DNA from: JAGQRJ01 sp041402045
GTDB lineage: Bacteria; Planctomycetota; J058
Reading direction: 5' to 3'
Assembly (NCBI GenBank): GCA_041402045.1
Contig: JAWKSZ010000093.1
Coordinates: 1-23,093 of the forward strand
Length of the DNA: 23,093 nucleotides
The notes below the pieces were generated by a model. That model was given only the letters and a program-made list of their open reading frames with translations. It was not told where the DNA came from and ran no database searches. A program made the position numbers and the translations under genes. Every line of letters begins with the position of its first letter. Position 1 is the stretch's first letter. Positions 14,160 through 22,828 of the stretch are shown piece after piece.

Positions 14160-15013
14160 GTGCTGCGCTTCGCCTACAACACCAACGGTCTGCAGTCGCA
14201 CCGGCTGGCCGACGCCCTGGAGCTGCTCTCGGAGACCGGCTACCACGGCGTGGCCCTGACCCTCGACCACATGCACCTGGATCCGCTGGAGGTCACGCCC
14301 CAGCAGGTCCAGGCGGTCGCCCGCCCTGCGCCAGCGGCGACTGAGCTGCACGATCGAGACCGGCGTTACGGCCGACCTGCCGCGCACCGCCCGACGCTGA
14401 TCGACCCTGAGCTGGAGCGCATGCGCCGAGTGGACCTGCTCCGCCGCTCGCTGGACCTCGCCGCCGAGCTCGGCGCGCGGAGGCGTTGACCCTGCACACC
14501 GGCCCTGGCGCCGGGCCAGGACCCCGCCGACGCCGAGCTTCCTCCTCCGCGACGGCTGAGCCAGCTCCAGCTGCGCCCAGGAGCGCGGTGCTTCCTGCCT
14601 TGAGCGCCGAGCTTCGGCATCGTCGTGGCGACCGCGCCGCGCCATCGCGCTGGTGGCCGAGGCCCTCGATGAACGCCGACCTTCACGCCCAGCAGCCCTC
14701 GGTCCGAGCCGATGGAGGCCTTCCTCGCGCGACGGCACGCCGCGCGCTCACGCTGACGCCAGCGGCCGTACCCGCGACGCCGCCTCCGAGGCGTGCACGC
14801 GCACCTGCCCTCGGCGAGGGCGAGCTCGACCTCCCGGCGGTGCTCGCGGCCCTCGAAGAGCTCGAGTTCGACGGGCTGTGCGCGGTCGAGCTCGCGGCAC
14901 TGCACACCGCCCACAGCCTGGTGGGCGACCTGGCGCGCGCTGCAGGCCGCCGCGCCGAGCGGCTTGCGGCCTCGGGCGGCGGCTGGGCCTGCGCTGACCG
15001 GGCGGCCTCTTGA
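14160..15013 (+). pseudogene. Sugar phosphate isomerase/epimerase-like TIM-barrel gene, broken by several frameshifts
   Basis: The first ~55 residues (LRFAYNTNGLQSHRLADALE, TGYHGVALTLDHMHLDPLEV) and the last ~35 (GEGELDLPAVLAALEELEFD, then GLCAVEL) match the xylose-isomerase-like/AP-endonuclease-2 TIM-barrel family. They lie in different frames. Between them the expected protein jumps frames: ALRQRRLSCTIETG from 14323, PTLIDPELERMRRVDLLRRS back in the first frame, then LTLHTGP in a third. At least five indels are needed, some at C/G runs, and some substitutions are present. An intact gene would be about 280 aa. The start GTG 14160 abuts the previous stop, with GGGAGG upstream. Either a decaying gene or a poorly sequenced one; the catalytic middle cannot be read. 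Confidence 0.7.
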
Positions 15014-15056
15014 GGCCAGACCAGCGCGACCAGCGGGTAACACAGCGCCCCCGAGA

Positions 15057-16904
15057 TCAGGTGCACGGCGACCGGGTTCGCGTGGAGCACCACGTGGGTG
15101 AAGCGGCGGCTGCCCCGATCCCGGTCGGGATCCAGAGCCGGGTGTCGAGGCACACCGCCGTCACCGCCCCCACGGTCACCGTCACGACGCCCAGGCTCAG
15201 GAGGAACACGTCGAAGCGGTGGCCGTAGACCCAGAACGTGGCCAGGACCAGCATGCCCCCCCCGTAGCCCGCGGCGACGACCCCCACCAGCCGCCGATTG
15301 ATCCGGCTCTCCAGCAGGCGCCGGTAGACGAACAGCACACCGGCGAACACCGCGCCCATGGCGCCGCCGGCCACCGCGAACAGCGGGTAGGAGGGCACGA
15401 AGACCTGGAGCTCGACCCCCACCATGAGGATCAGCCCCACCCCCAGCCCCAGCAAGGTCAGCCACAGGAGCGCCATGGCCCGCTCGCGGCTCCACACCCC
15501 CACGTCGTGCTCCCGACGCAGCGCCGCGAGCTCCTCCGGCGCGGCGGCCTCGCGGGCCAGCTCCAGCTCCAGGGCCTGGAGCTTGGCCGCGAGCGCGGGG
15601 CGCGGCTCGGGGAGCGCCCGCAGCAAGGACTCGACCAGTCCGCGGTTGCGGCGGGTCAGCTCGCGCTCGATCCCCCACTCCAGGCAGGCCTGGAGTCCGG
15701 CTCGCGCGCCAGGGTTCTCGGGCCAGATCTCGAGGGCCTGCTCGTAGCCGAAGCGGCAGGCGTCGAACCGCTCGCGCCGGGCCCCGGGGTCCTCCTCGTC
15801 CCCCGCCCGCAAGCGCGCGAGCTCGTCGTCGGCGCGGTCGGTGAGGGTGATCGAGCCCTCGTGGTCGAGGTAGCGCTCGAGCTCGCGGCGGAAGGCGAGG
15901 GCGTCCTCCGGGCGCTGCGCCGGGTCGACGTGGGTCGCGGCGTTGCAGAGGCTCGCCAGCTCGTCGGGGACGTCGGGCCCGTAGTCCTGGGGCTCCGAGC
16001 GGAACACCGCGTGCAGCAGCGCGTGCTGCCCGCTGGCCTGGTGCCGGGGGCGCCCGGTCAGGAGGTGGTGCAGGGTCGCGCCCAGGAGGTAGACGTCGGT
16101 GCGCTCGCTGAGGGCGGTCGGCTCCTCGAGCATCTCCGGGGCCATGTAGGCCGGGGTGCCCACGATCGCCGGCGGGAGCTGCGCCAGGTCCTTGATGCGC
16201 ACCGCGACGCCCCAGTCCACGAGGTAGACCTCGCCGAACGCGCCGACCATCACGTTCGCGGGCTTGAGGTCTCGGTGCAGGATCCCCTTGCTGTGGGCGA
16301 AGCGCACGGCGTCGCACACCCGGATCAGGATCCCCAGGTTGGCGCGCAGGCGGTCCGCGGGGAGGTCCTCCCAGCCCGGGTGCTCGGGGTCCTTGAGCAG
16401 CTCGAGCCAGCTCGTGCCGACCACGCGCTTCATGACCAGCACCGGGTGCCCGCCCGCGCGCTGGCCGAGTCGGTGCACGGGGACCACGTTCGGGTGCTCG
16501 AGGAACCCGGTGAAGAACGCCTCCTGCACCAGGGCCAGGCGCTCGCGATCCGGCGCCCCGTCGCGCACGGTCTTGAGCGCGACCTCTCGCCTCAACCCGC
16601 GGTCCACCGCCAGGCGGACCTGGCCCATGCCGCCCTCGCCCAGGAGCCCCGCGTCGCGGAACTGGGGGTCCTCGCCGTCGAGGCGCAGGGTCTCGAGGCC
16701 CGCCAGGTCCACGGTCGCCGGGCCCAGGGCCTGGGACCCGGGGTCGGCGGGGTTCAGCGTGCGCGCGCCGACGAGGCTCGCCTCGGGGGCGAACCCGGCG
16801 TGCCCCTGGGCCTGCAGGGTCTCCCAGGCCACGGTCACGACGTGGGTGTCCGCGAGGGCCCCGGTGGGGTGCTCGTCCTGTGCAGCGGTCTCGGGCTCGC
16901 TCAT
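15057..16904 (-). CDS. Ser/Thr protein kinase with multi-pass C-terminal membrane domain
   Basis: This is a 615-aa PknB-type kinase. After an ~80-residue acidic leader come the glycine loop LGEGGMGQV (88-96), ATP lysine VALKT (K111), HRDLKPAN (210-217), DWG in place of DFG (230-232), and AYMAPE (252-257). DWG is common in planctomycete kinases and keeps the metal-binding Asp. Residues 350-460 form a helical linker. The C-terminus has at least four membrane helices (about 465-490, 500-522, 535-557, 563-585), so the kinase faces the cytoplasm. The last ~18 residues (SPTWCSTRTRS) look wrong: in another frame at 15010-15100 the protein continues FTHVVLHANPVAVHLISG and a fifth helix, so an indel near 15103-15113 probably truncates this reading. 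It is divergent from the ABC1 kinase gene and has its own start ATG 16904. Confidence 0.88.
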   Translation of the reverse strand: MSEPETAAQDEHPTGALADTHVVTVAWETLQAQGHAGFAPEASLVGARTLNPADPGSQALGPATVDLAGLETLRLDGEDPQFRDAGLLGEGGMGQVRLAVDRGLRREVALKTVRDGAPDRERLALVQEAFFTGFLEHPNVVPVHRLGQRAGGHPVLVMKRVVGTSWLELLKDPEHPGWEDLPADRLRANLGILIRVCDAVRFAHSKGILHRDLKPANVMVGAFGEVYLVDWGVAVRIKDLAQLPPAIVGTPAYMAPEMLEEPTALSERTDVYLLGATLHHLLTGRPRHQASGQHALLHAVFRSEPQDYGPDVPDELASLCNAATHVDPAQRPEDALAFRRELERYLDHEGSITLTDRADDELARLRAGDEEDPGARRERFDACRFGYEQALEIWPENPGARAGLQACLEWGIERELTRRNRGLVESLLRALPEPRPALAAKLQALELELAREAAAPEELAALRREHDVGVWSRERAMALLWLTLLGLGVGLILMVGVELQVFVPSYPLFAVAGGAMGAVFAGVLFVYRRLLESRINRRLVGVVAAGYGGGMLVLATFWVYGHRFDVFLLSLGVVTVTVGAVTAVCLDTRLWIPTGIGAAAASPTWCSTRTRSPCT

Positions 16905-17004
16905 GGCTCTCGTGCAAGGCTACGGCGAACGGCGGCTCGGGGCCACCGGGGAGGCTGGTGGTTTAGAATCGCGCCTCGCCCGAGGGGCGGGGGAAGGACA
17001 GCGG

Positions 17005-18696
17005 GTGGCACTCACCTCCGTACCGCAGCGGATCCGCAGCCTGCCGCGGCTGCCGCAGATCGTGCGCGTGCTGATCAAGTACGGGTTCGGCGACGTGACC
17101 TCGCGGATCGGCGTCGACAGCCTGGTCCACAAGCTCAAGTCGCGGGTGCTGAACGCCGACCCCCGCTTCAACGCGCTGACCACCGAGCAGCGGATCAAGC
17201 TCGCCCTGGAGGAGCTGGGGCCGACCTTCGTCAAGCTGGGGCAGGTCATGGCCACCCGCCCCGACCTGATCCCCATGAGCCTGATCACCGAGCTGCGGGA
17301 GCTGCAGGACAAGGTCAAGCCCTTCGACACCGCGGGGATCGAGGACATGATCGAGGCCGAGCTCGGGCGCCCGGTGAGCGAGGTGTTCGCGCACTTCGAG
17401 ACCGAGCCCCTGGCGGCGGCGAGCATCGCCCAGGTCCACCGCGCGACCCTCAAGGACGGGCGCAAGGTGGTGCTCAAGATCCAGCGCCCGAACCTGGAGC
17501 GGGTGATCGAGACCGACCTGGTCCTCTTGACCTGGCTCGCGGAGCTGGCCGAGGAGCGGCTCCCCGAGCTGCGGCGCTACCGGCCGGTCGGGCTCGTGGA
17601 CGAGTTCCACCGCTCGGTGATCAAGGAGATCGACTTCGAGATCGAGGCCTACCACCTGCGGCGCTACGCCAAGAACTTCCAGGGGGACCCGGACATTTAC
17701 GTGCCCGCGGTGGTCGAGGAGCTGAGCACGAGCCGGATCCTGTGCGAGGAGTTCGTCGACGGGATCAAGCTCAACGACCCCAAGATCCACGAGCTGGGCC
17801 TGGACCTGGTGCGGATCGCCAAGAACGGGATCCGGCTGGCGGTGACCCAGGTCTTCGAGCACGGCTTCTTCCATGCGGACCCGCACCCGGGCAACCTGTT
17901 CGTCGTCGAGCGCACCAAGCTCTGCGTGATCGACTTCGGCATGATGGGCAGCCTCGACCGCGACCGGATCGACGAGCTGCTCTCGTTCCTGGTCGGGATC
18001 CTGACCCACGACCTGGACCGGCTGATCCGGCTGTTCTACCGCCTGGACCTGATCGACGAGGACGTGGACGTCCGCGCGCTGCGCCGCGACGTCGACGACA
18101 TCATTCACCGCTTCCAATCCATGGAGCTGGCGAACATAAACCTGGGCGCGTTCCTGCAGCAGGTGTTCGACGTGATCTCGCGCCACGACGTGCAGGTCCC
18201 GGCGGACCTCCTGCTCGTGGGCAAGGCCCTGGCCACGATCGAGGGCGTGGGCCGCGAGCTCTACCCCGAGCTGAACGCGGTGGAGGAGTTCCGCCCGCTG
18301 ATCCTCAAGGTGTTCCTCCAGCGGCTGACCGACCCCAGCTTCTTCAGCCGCACGCCGCGGCGGATCCTGGCCGACGCAGCGCACCTGGCCGAGACCGCCC
18401 CCCGCGACCTGCGCCTGATCCTGCGCCGGCTGCGCAACGACGGGGTCAACGTCAACGTGAGCGTGGGCCAGCTCGAGGCGCTCTCCCGGGCCCACGCCCA
18501 GGGCCAGAACCGGATCGCGGTCGGGGTCGTGATCGCCGCCATGATCCTGGCCGGCGGCTACCTGCTCCTGCACACCGACCTCAGCCCCTGGATCGGGAGC
18601 TTCCCCCTGGCCGGGATCCTGGCCCTGGGCTGGCTCGTCGGCGCGGGGCTCCTGGGGCTCGTGCTGTCTTCGGCTCGGTGCGCTCGGGGGGTCTAG
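17005..18696 (+). CDS. ABC1/UbiB family atypical kinase
   Basis: This is a 563-aa protein of the ABC1/ADCK/UbiB family, membrane-bound atypical kinases or ATPases needed for ubiquinone or other isoprenoid-quinone lipid metabolism. Diagnostic features are FVKLGQ (75-80), the Ala-rich nucleotide loop AAAS (137-140), the lysine in VVLKIQ (K158), FFHADPHPGN (288-297) and CVIDFGMMG (307-315). The C-terminus has two membrane helices (about 510-527, 535-556). The start is GTG 17005, six bases after AAGGA (16994-16998). The frame extends far upstream, but that sequence is antisense to the kinase. It is followed after one base by the transporter gene, probably one operon. No ubi genes are next to it, so the quinone role is by family only. 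Confidence 0.92.
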   Translation: MALTSVPQRIRSLPRLPQIVRVLIKYGFGDVTSRIGVDSLVHKLKSRVLNADPRFNALTTEQRIKLALEELGPTFVKLGQVMATRPDLIPMSLITELRELQDKVKPFDTAGIEDMIEAELGRPVSEVFAHFETEPLAAASIAQVHRATLKDGRKVVLKIQRPNLERVIETDLVLLTWLAELAEERLPELRRYRPVGLVDEFHRSVIKEIDFEIEAYHLRRYAKNFQGDPDIYVPAVVEELSTSRILCEEFVDGIKLNDPKIHELGLDLVRIAKNGIRLAVTQVFEHGFFHADPHPGNLFVVERTKLCVIDFGMMGSLDRDRIDELLSFLVGILTHDLDRLIRLFYRLDLIDEDVDVRALRRDVDDIIHRFQSMELANINLGAFLQQVFDVISRHDVQVPADLLLVGKALATIEGVGRELYPELNAVEEFRPLILKVFLQRLTDPSFFSRTPRRILADAAHLAETAPRDLRLILRRLRNDGVNVNVSVGQLEALSRAHAQGQNRIAVGVVIAAMILAGGYLLLHTDLSPWIGSFPLAGILALGWLVGAGLLGLVLSSARCARGV

Positions 18697-18697
18697 A

Positions 18698-20005
18698 GTG
18701 CCCCAGCAGCTCCCTCGAGATCCCCAGCAGCCCGCCCCGGGCTCGCCCTTCCGCTCGCCGCTCCTACGCCCGCTGCTCCGGCTCCCGATGAAGAAGATCG
18801 GGATCTGGGCCGGGTTCCTGTTCCTGCTCTACGAGCTGCGCGACTTCTTCGGGCTGATCTTCCTCACCTTCGTGCTCAGCTACATCACGAGCACGATCGT
18901 GAACCGGATCCAGGACCGCTTCTCCTCGCGCCTGCTCCCGGTGGTCCTGGTCTACGCCGCGATCGTGGGCTCCTTCGTGGCCCTGGGCTGGGCCACGATC
19001 CCCGGCGCCCTCTCCGACGGGCGCGAGCAGGTGCAACGGCTCAAGCGCATCGACGACCCCAAGCGCTTCCTCGACCTGCGGGTGGGCTCGGCCCTCGGCC
19101 AGCGCCCGATCATCGCGGGCCAGGCGGCGGTCCAGGGCGGGCTGTTCGGCGCGCGGCGTTCAGCGACCCCAAGCGCCGCGGCGAGGACGCGGGCATGCTC
19201 CACACCCTCTCGGCCTACGTGACCGACCCCGCCAACCAGAGCGCGGTGTCCGAGGCGATCAGCCACTCGCTGCTCGAGTTCCAGGAGGCCTACCTGATCC
19301 CCGGGCTCAAGGGGATCGTCTCCGGCCTGTGGAAGGGGATCCTCACGATCTTCCTCGCGCTCCTGTTCTCGTTCATGATCGTGTGGGACATGCAGCGCCT
19401 CGGCCGCGGGGTGAACCGCCTGCAGAACAGCCGGCTGGGGGAGATCTGGGAGGAGGTCGCGCCGTCGATCGCCACCTTCGCCCGGCTCCTGGGCAAGGCC
19501 TTCGAGGCGGACCGTGATCGCGCTGTTGAACACGGCGCTGACCACGGTGGGCATGCTCATCCTGGGGGTCCGGCGCGGGGTTCCTGGCCGTGGTCGTGTT
19601 CCTCTGCAGCTTCGCCCATCGTCGGCGTGTTCGCCCCTACGGTGCCGATCGCCCCTGGTCGCGCTGCAACACAGCGGCCTGGGGCTGCTGCTGGCGGTGG
19701 TGGTCATGGTGATCGGCGTGCACATGGTCGAGGCCTATGTGCTCAACCCCCGATCTACGGGGCGCACCTCAAGCCGCACCCCCCTGGCGGTGCTCGTCGT
19801 GCTCTACCTGGGTGAGCACCTGTTCGGAGTGTGGGGCCTGATCCTGGGCGTGCCCCTCGCGACCTACGTGTGGCGCCACCTGATCAAGGGCGAGGCCAAC
19901 CGGCTCTACGAGTCCGAGGAGGAGGACGGCGAGCGCTCGTTCTACCTCCTCCCGCCGGAGGACCCGGCGATCCCCAGCTTCGCCCGCGCCCGGACCCCTG
20001 CGTGA
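18698..20005 (+). pseudogene. AI-2E/PerM family transporter, broken by multiple single-base indels
   Basis: PerM/AI-2E family proteins are eight-helix inner-membrane permeases or antiporters. The conserved protein can be read end to end only by changing frame. MKKIGIWAGFLFLLYELRDF (18788 on) is in the first frame. SDPKRRGEDAGMLHTLSAYV to LLGKAFEA (about 19160-19510) is in a second. TVIALLNTALTTVGMLILGV (about 19510-19570) is in a third, followed by GAGFLAVVVFLCSF, IVGVF, LVALQHSGLGLLLAV, the family motif VEAYVLNP, and LAVLVVLYLGEHLFGVWGLI to the end. At least six indels occur, mostly in C or G runs (for example near 19655, 19750, 19780), while the residues stay conserved. This is the pattern expected of sequencing errors in a working gene of about 435 aa. 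GTG 18698 lies one base after the ABC1 stop. Confidence 0.8.
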
Positions 20006-20658
20006 GCGACCCCCGCGCCCGCGCCCGCGACCTCCGTGACCGGAGCCTCGAGCGCCGCGACCCCACGGGCTGGTTCGAGGCGCTCTACTCCGAGGCCGGC
20101 GCCGACGCGACCCAGGTCCCCTGGGCCGACCTCGGCCCCAACCCGCACCTCGTGGCCTGGTGTCAGCGCGAGGGGATCCGCGGCGCTGGCCGCGCGGTGA
20201 AGGTCGGCTGCGGCTGGGGGGACGACGCGGAGTTCCTCGCGGCCCAGGGGTTCGACGTCGTCGCCTTCGACGTGGCCCCGAGCGCCGTGGCCCGCTGCCG
20301 CGCGCGATTCCCGGGCTCCCCCGTCGACTATCGAGTGGCCGACCTGCTCGCGCTCCCCGAGGCGCTGCGCCGCAGCTTCGACGTGGTGGTGGAGGCCTAC
20401 ACCCTGCAGGTCCTGCCTCCGGAGCTGCACCCTCGGGCGATCGAGGCCACCGCCGAGCTCGTGGCCCCGGGCGGGACGCTGGTGGTGATCTGCCGAGGGC
20501 GCGAGCCCGAGGACCCCTGCCCGGGCCTGCACTGGCCGCTGACCCGGGCCGAGCTCGAGGGGTTCATCGCCGCGGGGCTGCGGGAGGTCCAGCTCGAGGA
20601 CTTCCTCGACGCGGAGGAGCCCCCGGTGCGGCGCTTCCGCGCCACGTATCGACGCTAA
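20002..20658 (+). CDS. TPMT-like SAM-dependent methyltransferase
   Basis: This is a 218-aa class I methyltransferase. SAM-binding motif I is VKVGCGWGDDAEFLA (66-80); the family usually reads V.GCG.GDDA. VVAFDVAPSAVARCR (86-100) is the acidic-loop strand, and DVVVEAYTLQVLPP (127-140) is motif IV. The N-terminal WFEALYSEAGADATQVPWAD pattern is the thiopurine methyltransferase-like arrangement. Substrate unknown; small thiols, selenium compounds or other xenobiotics are typical for relatives. The start is GTG 20002, overlapping the transporter's TGA by the bases GTGA, so it is translationally coupled to it. Longer upstream readings overlap the transporter in another frame and are not protein-like. 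Confidence 0.85.
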   Translation: MSDPRARARDLRDRSLERRDPTGWFEALYSEAGADATQVPWADLGPNPHLVAWCQREGIRGAGRAVKVGCGWGDDAEFLAAQGFDVVAFDVAPSAVARCRARFPGSPVDYRVADLLALPEALRRSFDVVVEAYTLQVLPPELHPRAIEATAELVAPGGTLVVICRGREPEDPCPGLHWPLTRAELEGFIAAGLREVQLEDFLDAEEPPVRRFRATYRR

Positions 20659-20683
20659 GGGGCGCGGCCCGTGCCGCCGATCC

Positions 20684-20777
20684 CCGGCCGGCGAGGGTCG
20701 GGCCCGGCCCGACCCTGTTCGAGGTCGCCCTGCGGGCGCGGCGGGCCGCGCCTCGCGTCGGCTCCCTCGCCGGCCGG
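20684..20777. terminator. Bidirectional terminator-like inverted repeats between convergent genes
   Basis: CCGGCCGGCGAGGG at 20684-20697 and CCCTCGCCGGCCGG at 20764-20777 are a perfect 14-bp inverted repeat. Inside, AGGGTCGGGCC (20694-20704) and GGCCCGACCCT (20706-20716) form a perfect 11-bp palindrome that shares AGGG with the outer arm, so the two folds compete. The element fills the 123-base gap between the methyltransferase (+) and the M64 peptidase (-). No T-tracts are present. Confidence 0.6.
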
Positions 20778-20781
20778 CACC

Positions 20782-22041
20782 CTACTGCCCCACCGCCGCG
20801 GTCAGACCGGTGTGCGGCTCGAGGATCGTGGCCCGGGTCCAGTTGCCCCGCGGGTTGGCCAGCGCCAGCCCCAGCCCGGTGCGGGTCCCGAGGTGTTGGA
20901 CCCGCGCGCCCTGGGCGTTCACGCGCCAGTCGTAGAGGTGCAGCAGCACCCGCTCGCGGTCCGAGCGCACCCACGGGGTCGCGTCCGCGACCTCGAGGCG
21001 CACGCGGAAGGTCTCCGCGGCGGTGAAGCGCACCCACTGCGCGTCGGTCGCGACCTCGCGCTCGCCGAGGAACCAGCGCGCCCGGACCCGCCCCGGGACC
21101 TCGCTGGTGAAGCCCAGGCGCCAGCCGCCCGGGATCCGCTGGCTGCGGAACGCATACGGCGCGACCTTGTCCGAGAGCTCGAGCACCAGGCGCTCGCGAC
21201 AGACCACGCAGAAGGTCTCGCTGCGGCGCATGACGCAGTCGTGCTCGGGCCGGTAGATCCCGTGGCGCAGGTGCAAGGCGCCCTCGAACAACCCCACCTC
21301 GGGGGAGCCGTCGGGGGTGGGCACCGGCGTCGAGGGCCGGATCCAGTAGCTCCAGGGGATCTCGCTGCGCGTGGTGTGGGTGGTCACGTTGTCGAAGCGC
21401 CAGCCCAGCGCCAGGGCCAGGGGCCGCCCCACCAGCTCTCCCACCCCCAGGAGCGCGCTCGGGACCTGGACGTTGGCCGCGCTGCCCGAGTCGTACTCGT
21501 CGGAGAGCCGGCCGATCGAGTGCCCGAGCTCGTGGGTGGTCGTGGTCGGGTCGAGGTTGCCCACGAAGCAGATCGTGCCGTAGCTCGCCCCGCCGTAGCC
21601 GTCGGCGACCAGGCACACGATCGCGTCGGCGTCGGGCGCGTGGCGCGCCACGAGCTGGTTGATCGAGCTGCGGTCGCCGCCGACGTAGCGTCCGGGTCGC
21701 CCGTAGCTCACCCCGAAGGCGGTGTCCTTGGTGACCCCGCGCTCCTGGCTGTAGCCGCGGTCGACCGAGCCCACGTCGATCCGGTGCACGTTTATGTAGG
21801 GCCAGTAGGTGTCGAAGGGCGCGCGCCCGCGCAGGTGGCGCACCGCCTGATCCACGTCGGCCACGAACTCGGCCTGGTCCTGGGCGCGATAGCCGTCGCC
21901 CACGAACACGATGTCGTAGCGGTTGCTCGGGTCGCCGTGGTCCACGAGGGTCCGGGCCCCGAACACCTGCGGGGCTGTGCGGGCCTGCGCCAGCGCGGCG
22001 GCGCCGAGCAGGCAGAGGATCAAGGTCAAGCTTCGAAGCAT
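20782..22041 (-). CDS. Secreted M64-family (IgA peptidase-like) zinc metallopeptidase
   Basis: This is a 419-aa protein with a signal peptide (MLRSLTLILCLLGAAALAQA, cleavage near 20). Family features are RYDIVFVGDGYRAQD (41-55), the zinc site HELGHSIGRLSDEY (170-183) in which H170, E171 and H174 are the ligand/catalytic set, and the region GALHLRHGIYRPEHDCVMRR followed by CVVC, which normally forms the end of the catalytic domain. The ~130 residues after that are beta-rich and may be an accessory domain. M64 enzymes are extracellular or surface metallopeptidases; the IgA name comes from a Clostridium member and does not imply that substrate here. ATG 22041 lies seven bases after the stop of a second secreted protein, so both are probably made from one message. 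Confidence 0.88.
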   Translation of the reverse strand: MLRSLTLILCLLGAAALAQARTAPQVFGARTLVDHGDPSNRYDIVFVGDGYRAQDQAEFVADVDQAVRHLRGRAPFDTYWPYINVHRIDVGSVDRGYSQERGVTKDTAFGVSYGRPGRYVGGDRSSINQLVARHAPDADAIVCLVADGYGGASYGTICFVGNLDPTTTTHELGHSIGRLSDEYDSGSAANVQVPSALLGVGELVGRPLALALGWRFDNVTTHTTRSEIPWSYWIRPSTPVPTPDGSPEVGLFEGALHLRHGIYRPEHDCVMRRSETFCVVCRERLVLELSDKVAPYAFRSQRIPGGWRLGFTSEVPGRVRARWFLGEREVATDAQWVRFTAAETFRVRLEVADATPWVRSDRERVLLHLYDWRVNAQGARVQHLGTRTGLGLALANPRGNWTRATILEPHTGLTAAVGQ

Positions 22042-22048
22042 AGGACTC

Positions 22049-22645
22049 TCACTTCAGGGCCACACGGCCCAGGGTTCGGGGCGTCACGTCGACGCCCGGG
22101 ATCGAGCGCGCGATCTCCACGCTCACGGCCTCGGGGAGGGTCGGGATTCGGAGCAGGGCGCTGGTCTCGTGCGCGAGCACGACGTGCCCCAGGAGGTGCG
22201 GCTCCTCGCGGTGCTCCGCGTCGGGGCAAAGCTCGGGCGCGTCGAAGGCGCCGACGAACAGGACCCGGTCCTGCGCGTCCAGCACGCGGTAGGCGTAGGC
22301 CCCGCGCCCCGTGTTGAGCTCGCGGAAGGGGAGCGGCTTCTCGATCCGCTCCAGCAGCCGGACCTCTCGCGGCGTCAGCTCGAGCACGAGCACCGAGGAG
22401 GTGTCGCTGACCCGCGCCAGAGGGCCGAGCTCGAGGAGCTCCGGCTCAGCCTCGGGAGCGGTGGAGGGCGCCTCCGCCTCGGGCGCCAGGGGCGGCGACG
22501 CGTCCGCGAGGGTGGGCGCTGGCTGCGCGCGCACCGCCAGGGCGGCGGTCTGGGTCAGGGCCGCAGGGGCCAAGGGGGCGGGTCGGCCGAGGGAGAGGGC
22601 CAGTCCTGCGAGGAGCAGGAGGAGCAAGGGGGCGAGGACTTTCAC
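22049..22645 (-). CDS. Secreted protein of unknown function, cotranscribed with the M64 peptidase
   Basis: This is a 198-aa protein from GTG 22645 (MKVLAPLLLLLLAGLALSLG, a signal peptide or N-terminal anchor); a TTG at 22651 is the alternative start. A Pro/Ala/Glu-rich linker covers about 22-72. The C-terminal ~120 residues form a compact, mostly beta domain (LVLELTPREVRLLERIEKPL; YAYRVLDAQDRVLFVGAFDA; EVSVEIARSIPG-type strands). I do not recognise the family. The position directly upstream of the peptidase, with both exported, suggests an inhibitor, chaperone or substrate-binding partner, but this is inference. No strong ribosome site is visible; GGTTGG lies upstream. Confidence 0.68.
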   Translation of the reverse strand: MKVLAPLLLLLLAGLALSLGRPAPLAPAALTQTAALAVRAQPAPTLADASPPLAPEAEAPSTAPEAEPELLELGPLARVSDTSSVLVLELTPREVRLLERIEKPLPFRELNTGRGAYAYRVLDAQDRVLFVGAFDAPELCPDAEHREEPHLLGHVVLAHETSALLRIPTLPEAVSVEIARSIPGVDVTPRTLGRVALK

Positions 22646-22788
22646 GCCCAACCCAGGTGCATCCTGGGTGCCGCCGCCTCACCGCGTAGACGACGCGTCC
22701 AACTCCTGTGCCTGGGACGCGCGTGGACCGAGCGTCCAGTCTGGACACCCTCCTGGCCCGCCAAAACCTGAGGCTACGCCCCGATCCC

Positions 22789-22811
22789 CCAGACTCGGGA
22801 GCGAGTCCTGG
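22789..22811 (-). terminator. Hairpin downstream of the acyl-CoA dehydrogenase gene
   Basis: CCAGACTCG (22789-22797) pairs with CGAGTCCTGG (22802-22811) leaving one bulged C (22808) and a GGAG loop. It begins 17 bases past the dehydrogenase stop codon. There is no T-tract. The 11-mer GAGCGAGTCCT occurs twice here (22799-22809 and 22820-22830). The rest of the 22652-22828 gap holds no gene I can support. Confidence 0.45.
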
Positions 22812-22828
22812 ACCCGTCCGAGCGAGTC

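Noticed and set aside
14366..15043. Minus-strand open frame opposite the isomerase-like gene
   Set aside because: No family pattern was seen, and the plus strand has conserved isomerase blocks in the same place.
15219..18791. Very long plus-strand open frame (1190 codons) across the second kinase and the ABC1 gene
   Set aside because: It has no recognisable domain and is Arg/Ala/Gly/Pro-rich low-complexity sequence. It is antisense to the kinase and in another frame of the ABC1 gene. High GC makes such long shadow frames common.
22711..22740. GGACGC/GCGTCC inverted repeat upstream of the secreted protein gene as an operator
   Set aside because: Only six bases per arm in GC-rich sequence, which is expected by chance, with no promoter next to it.
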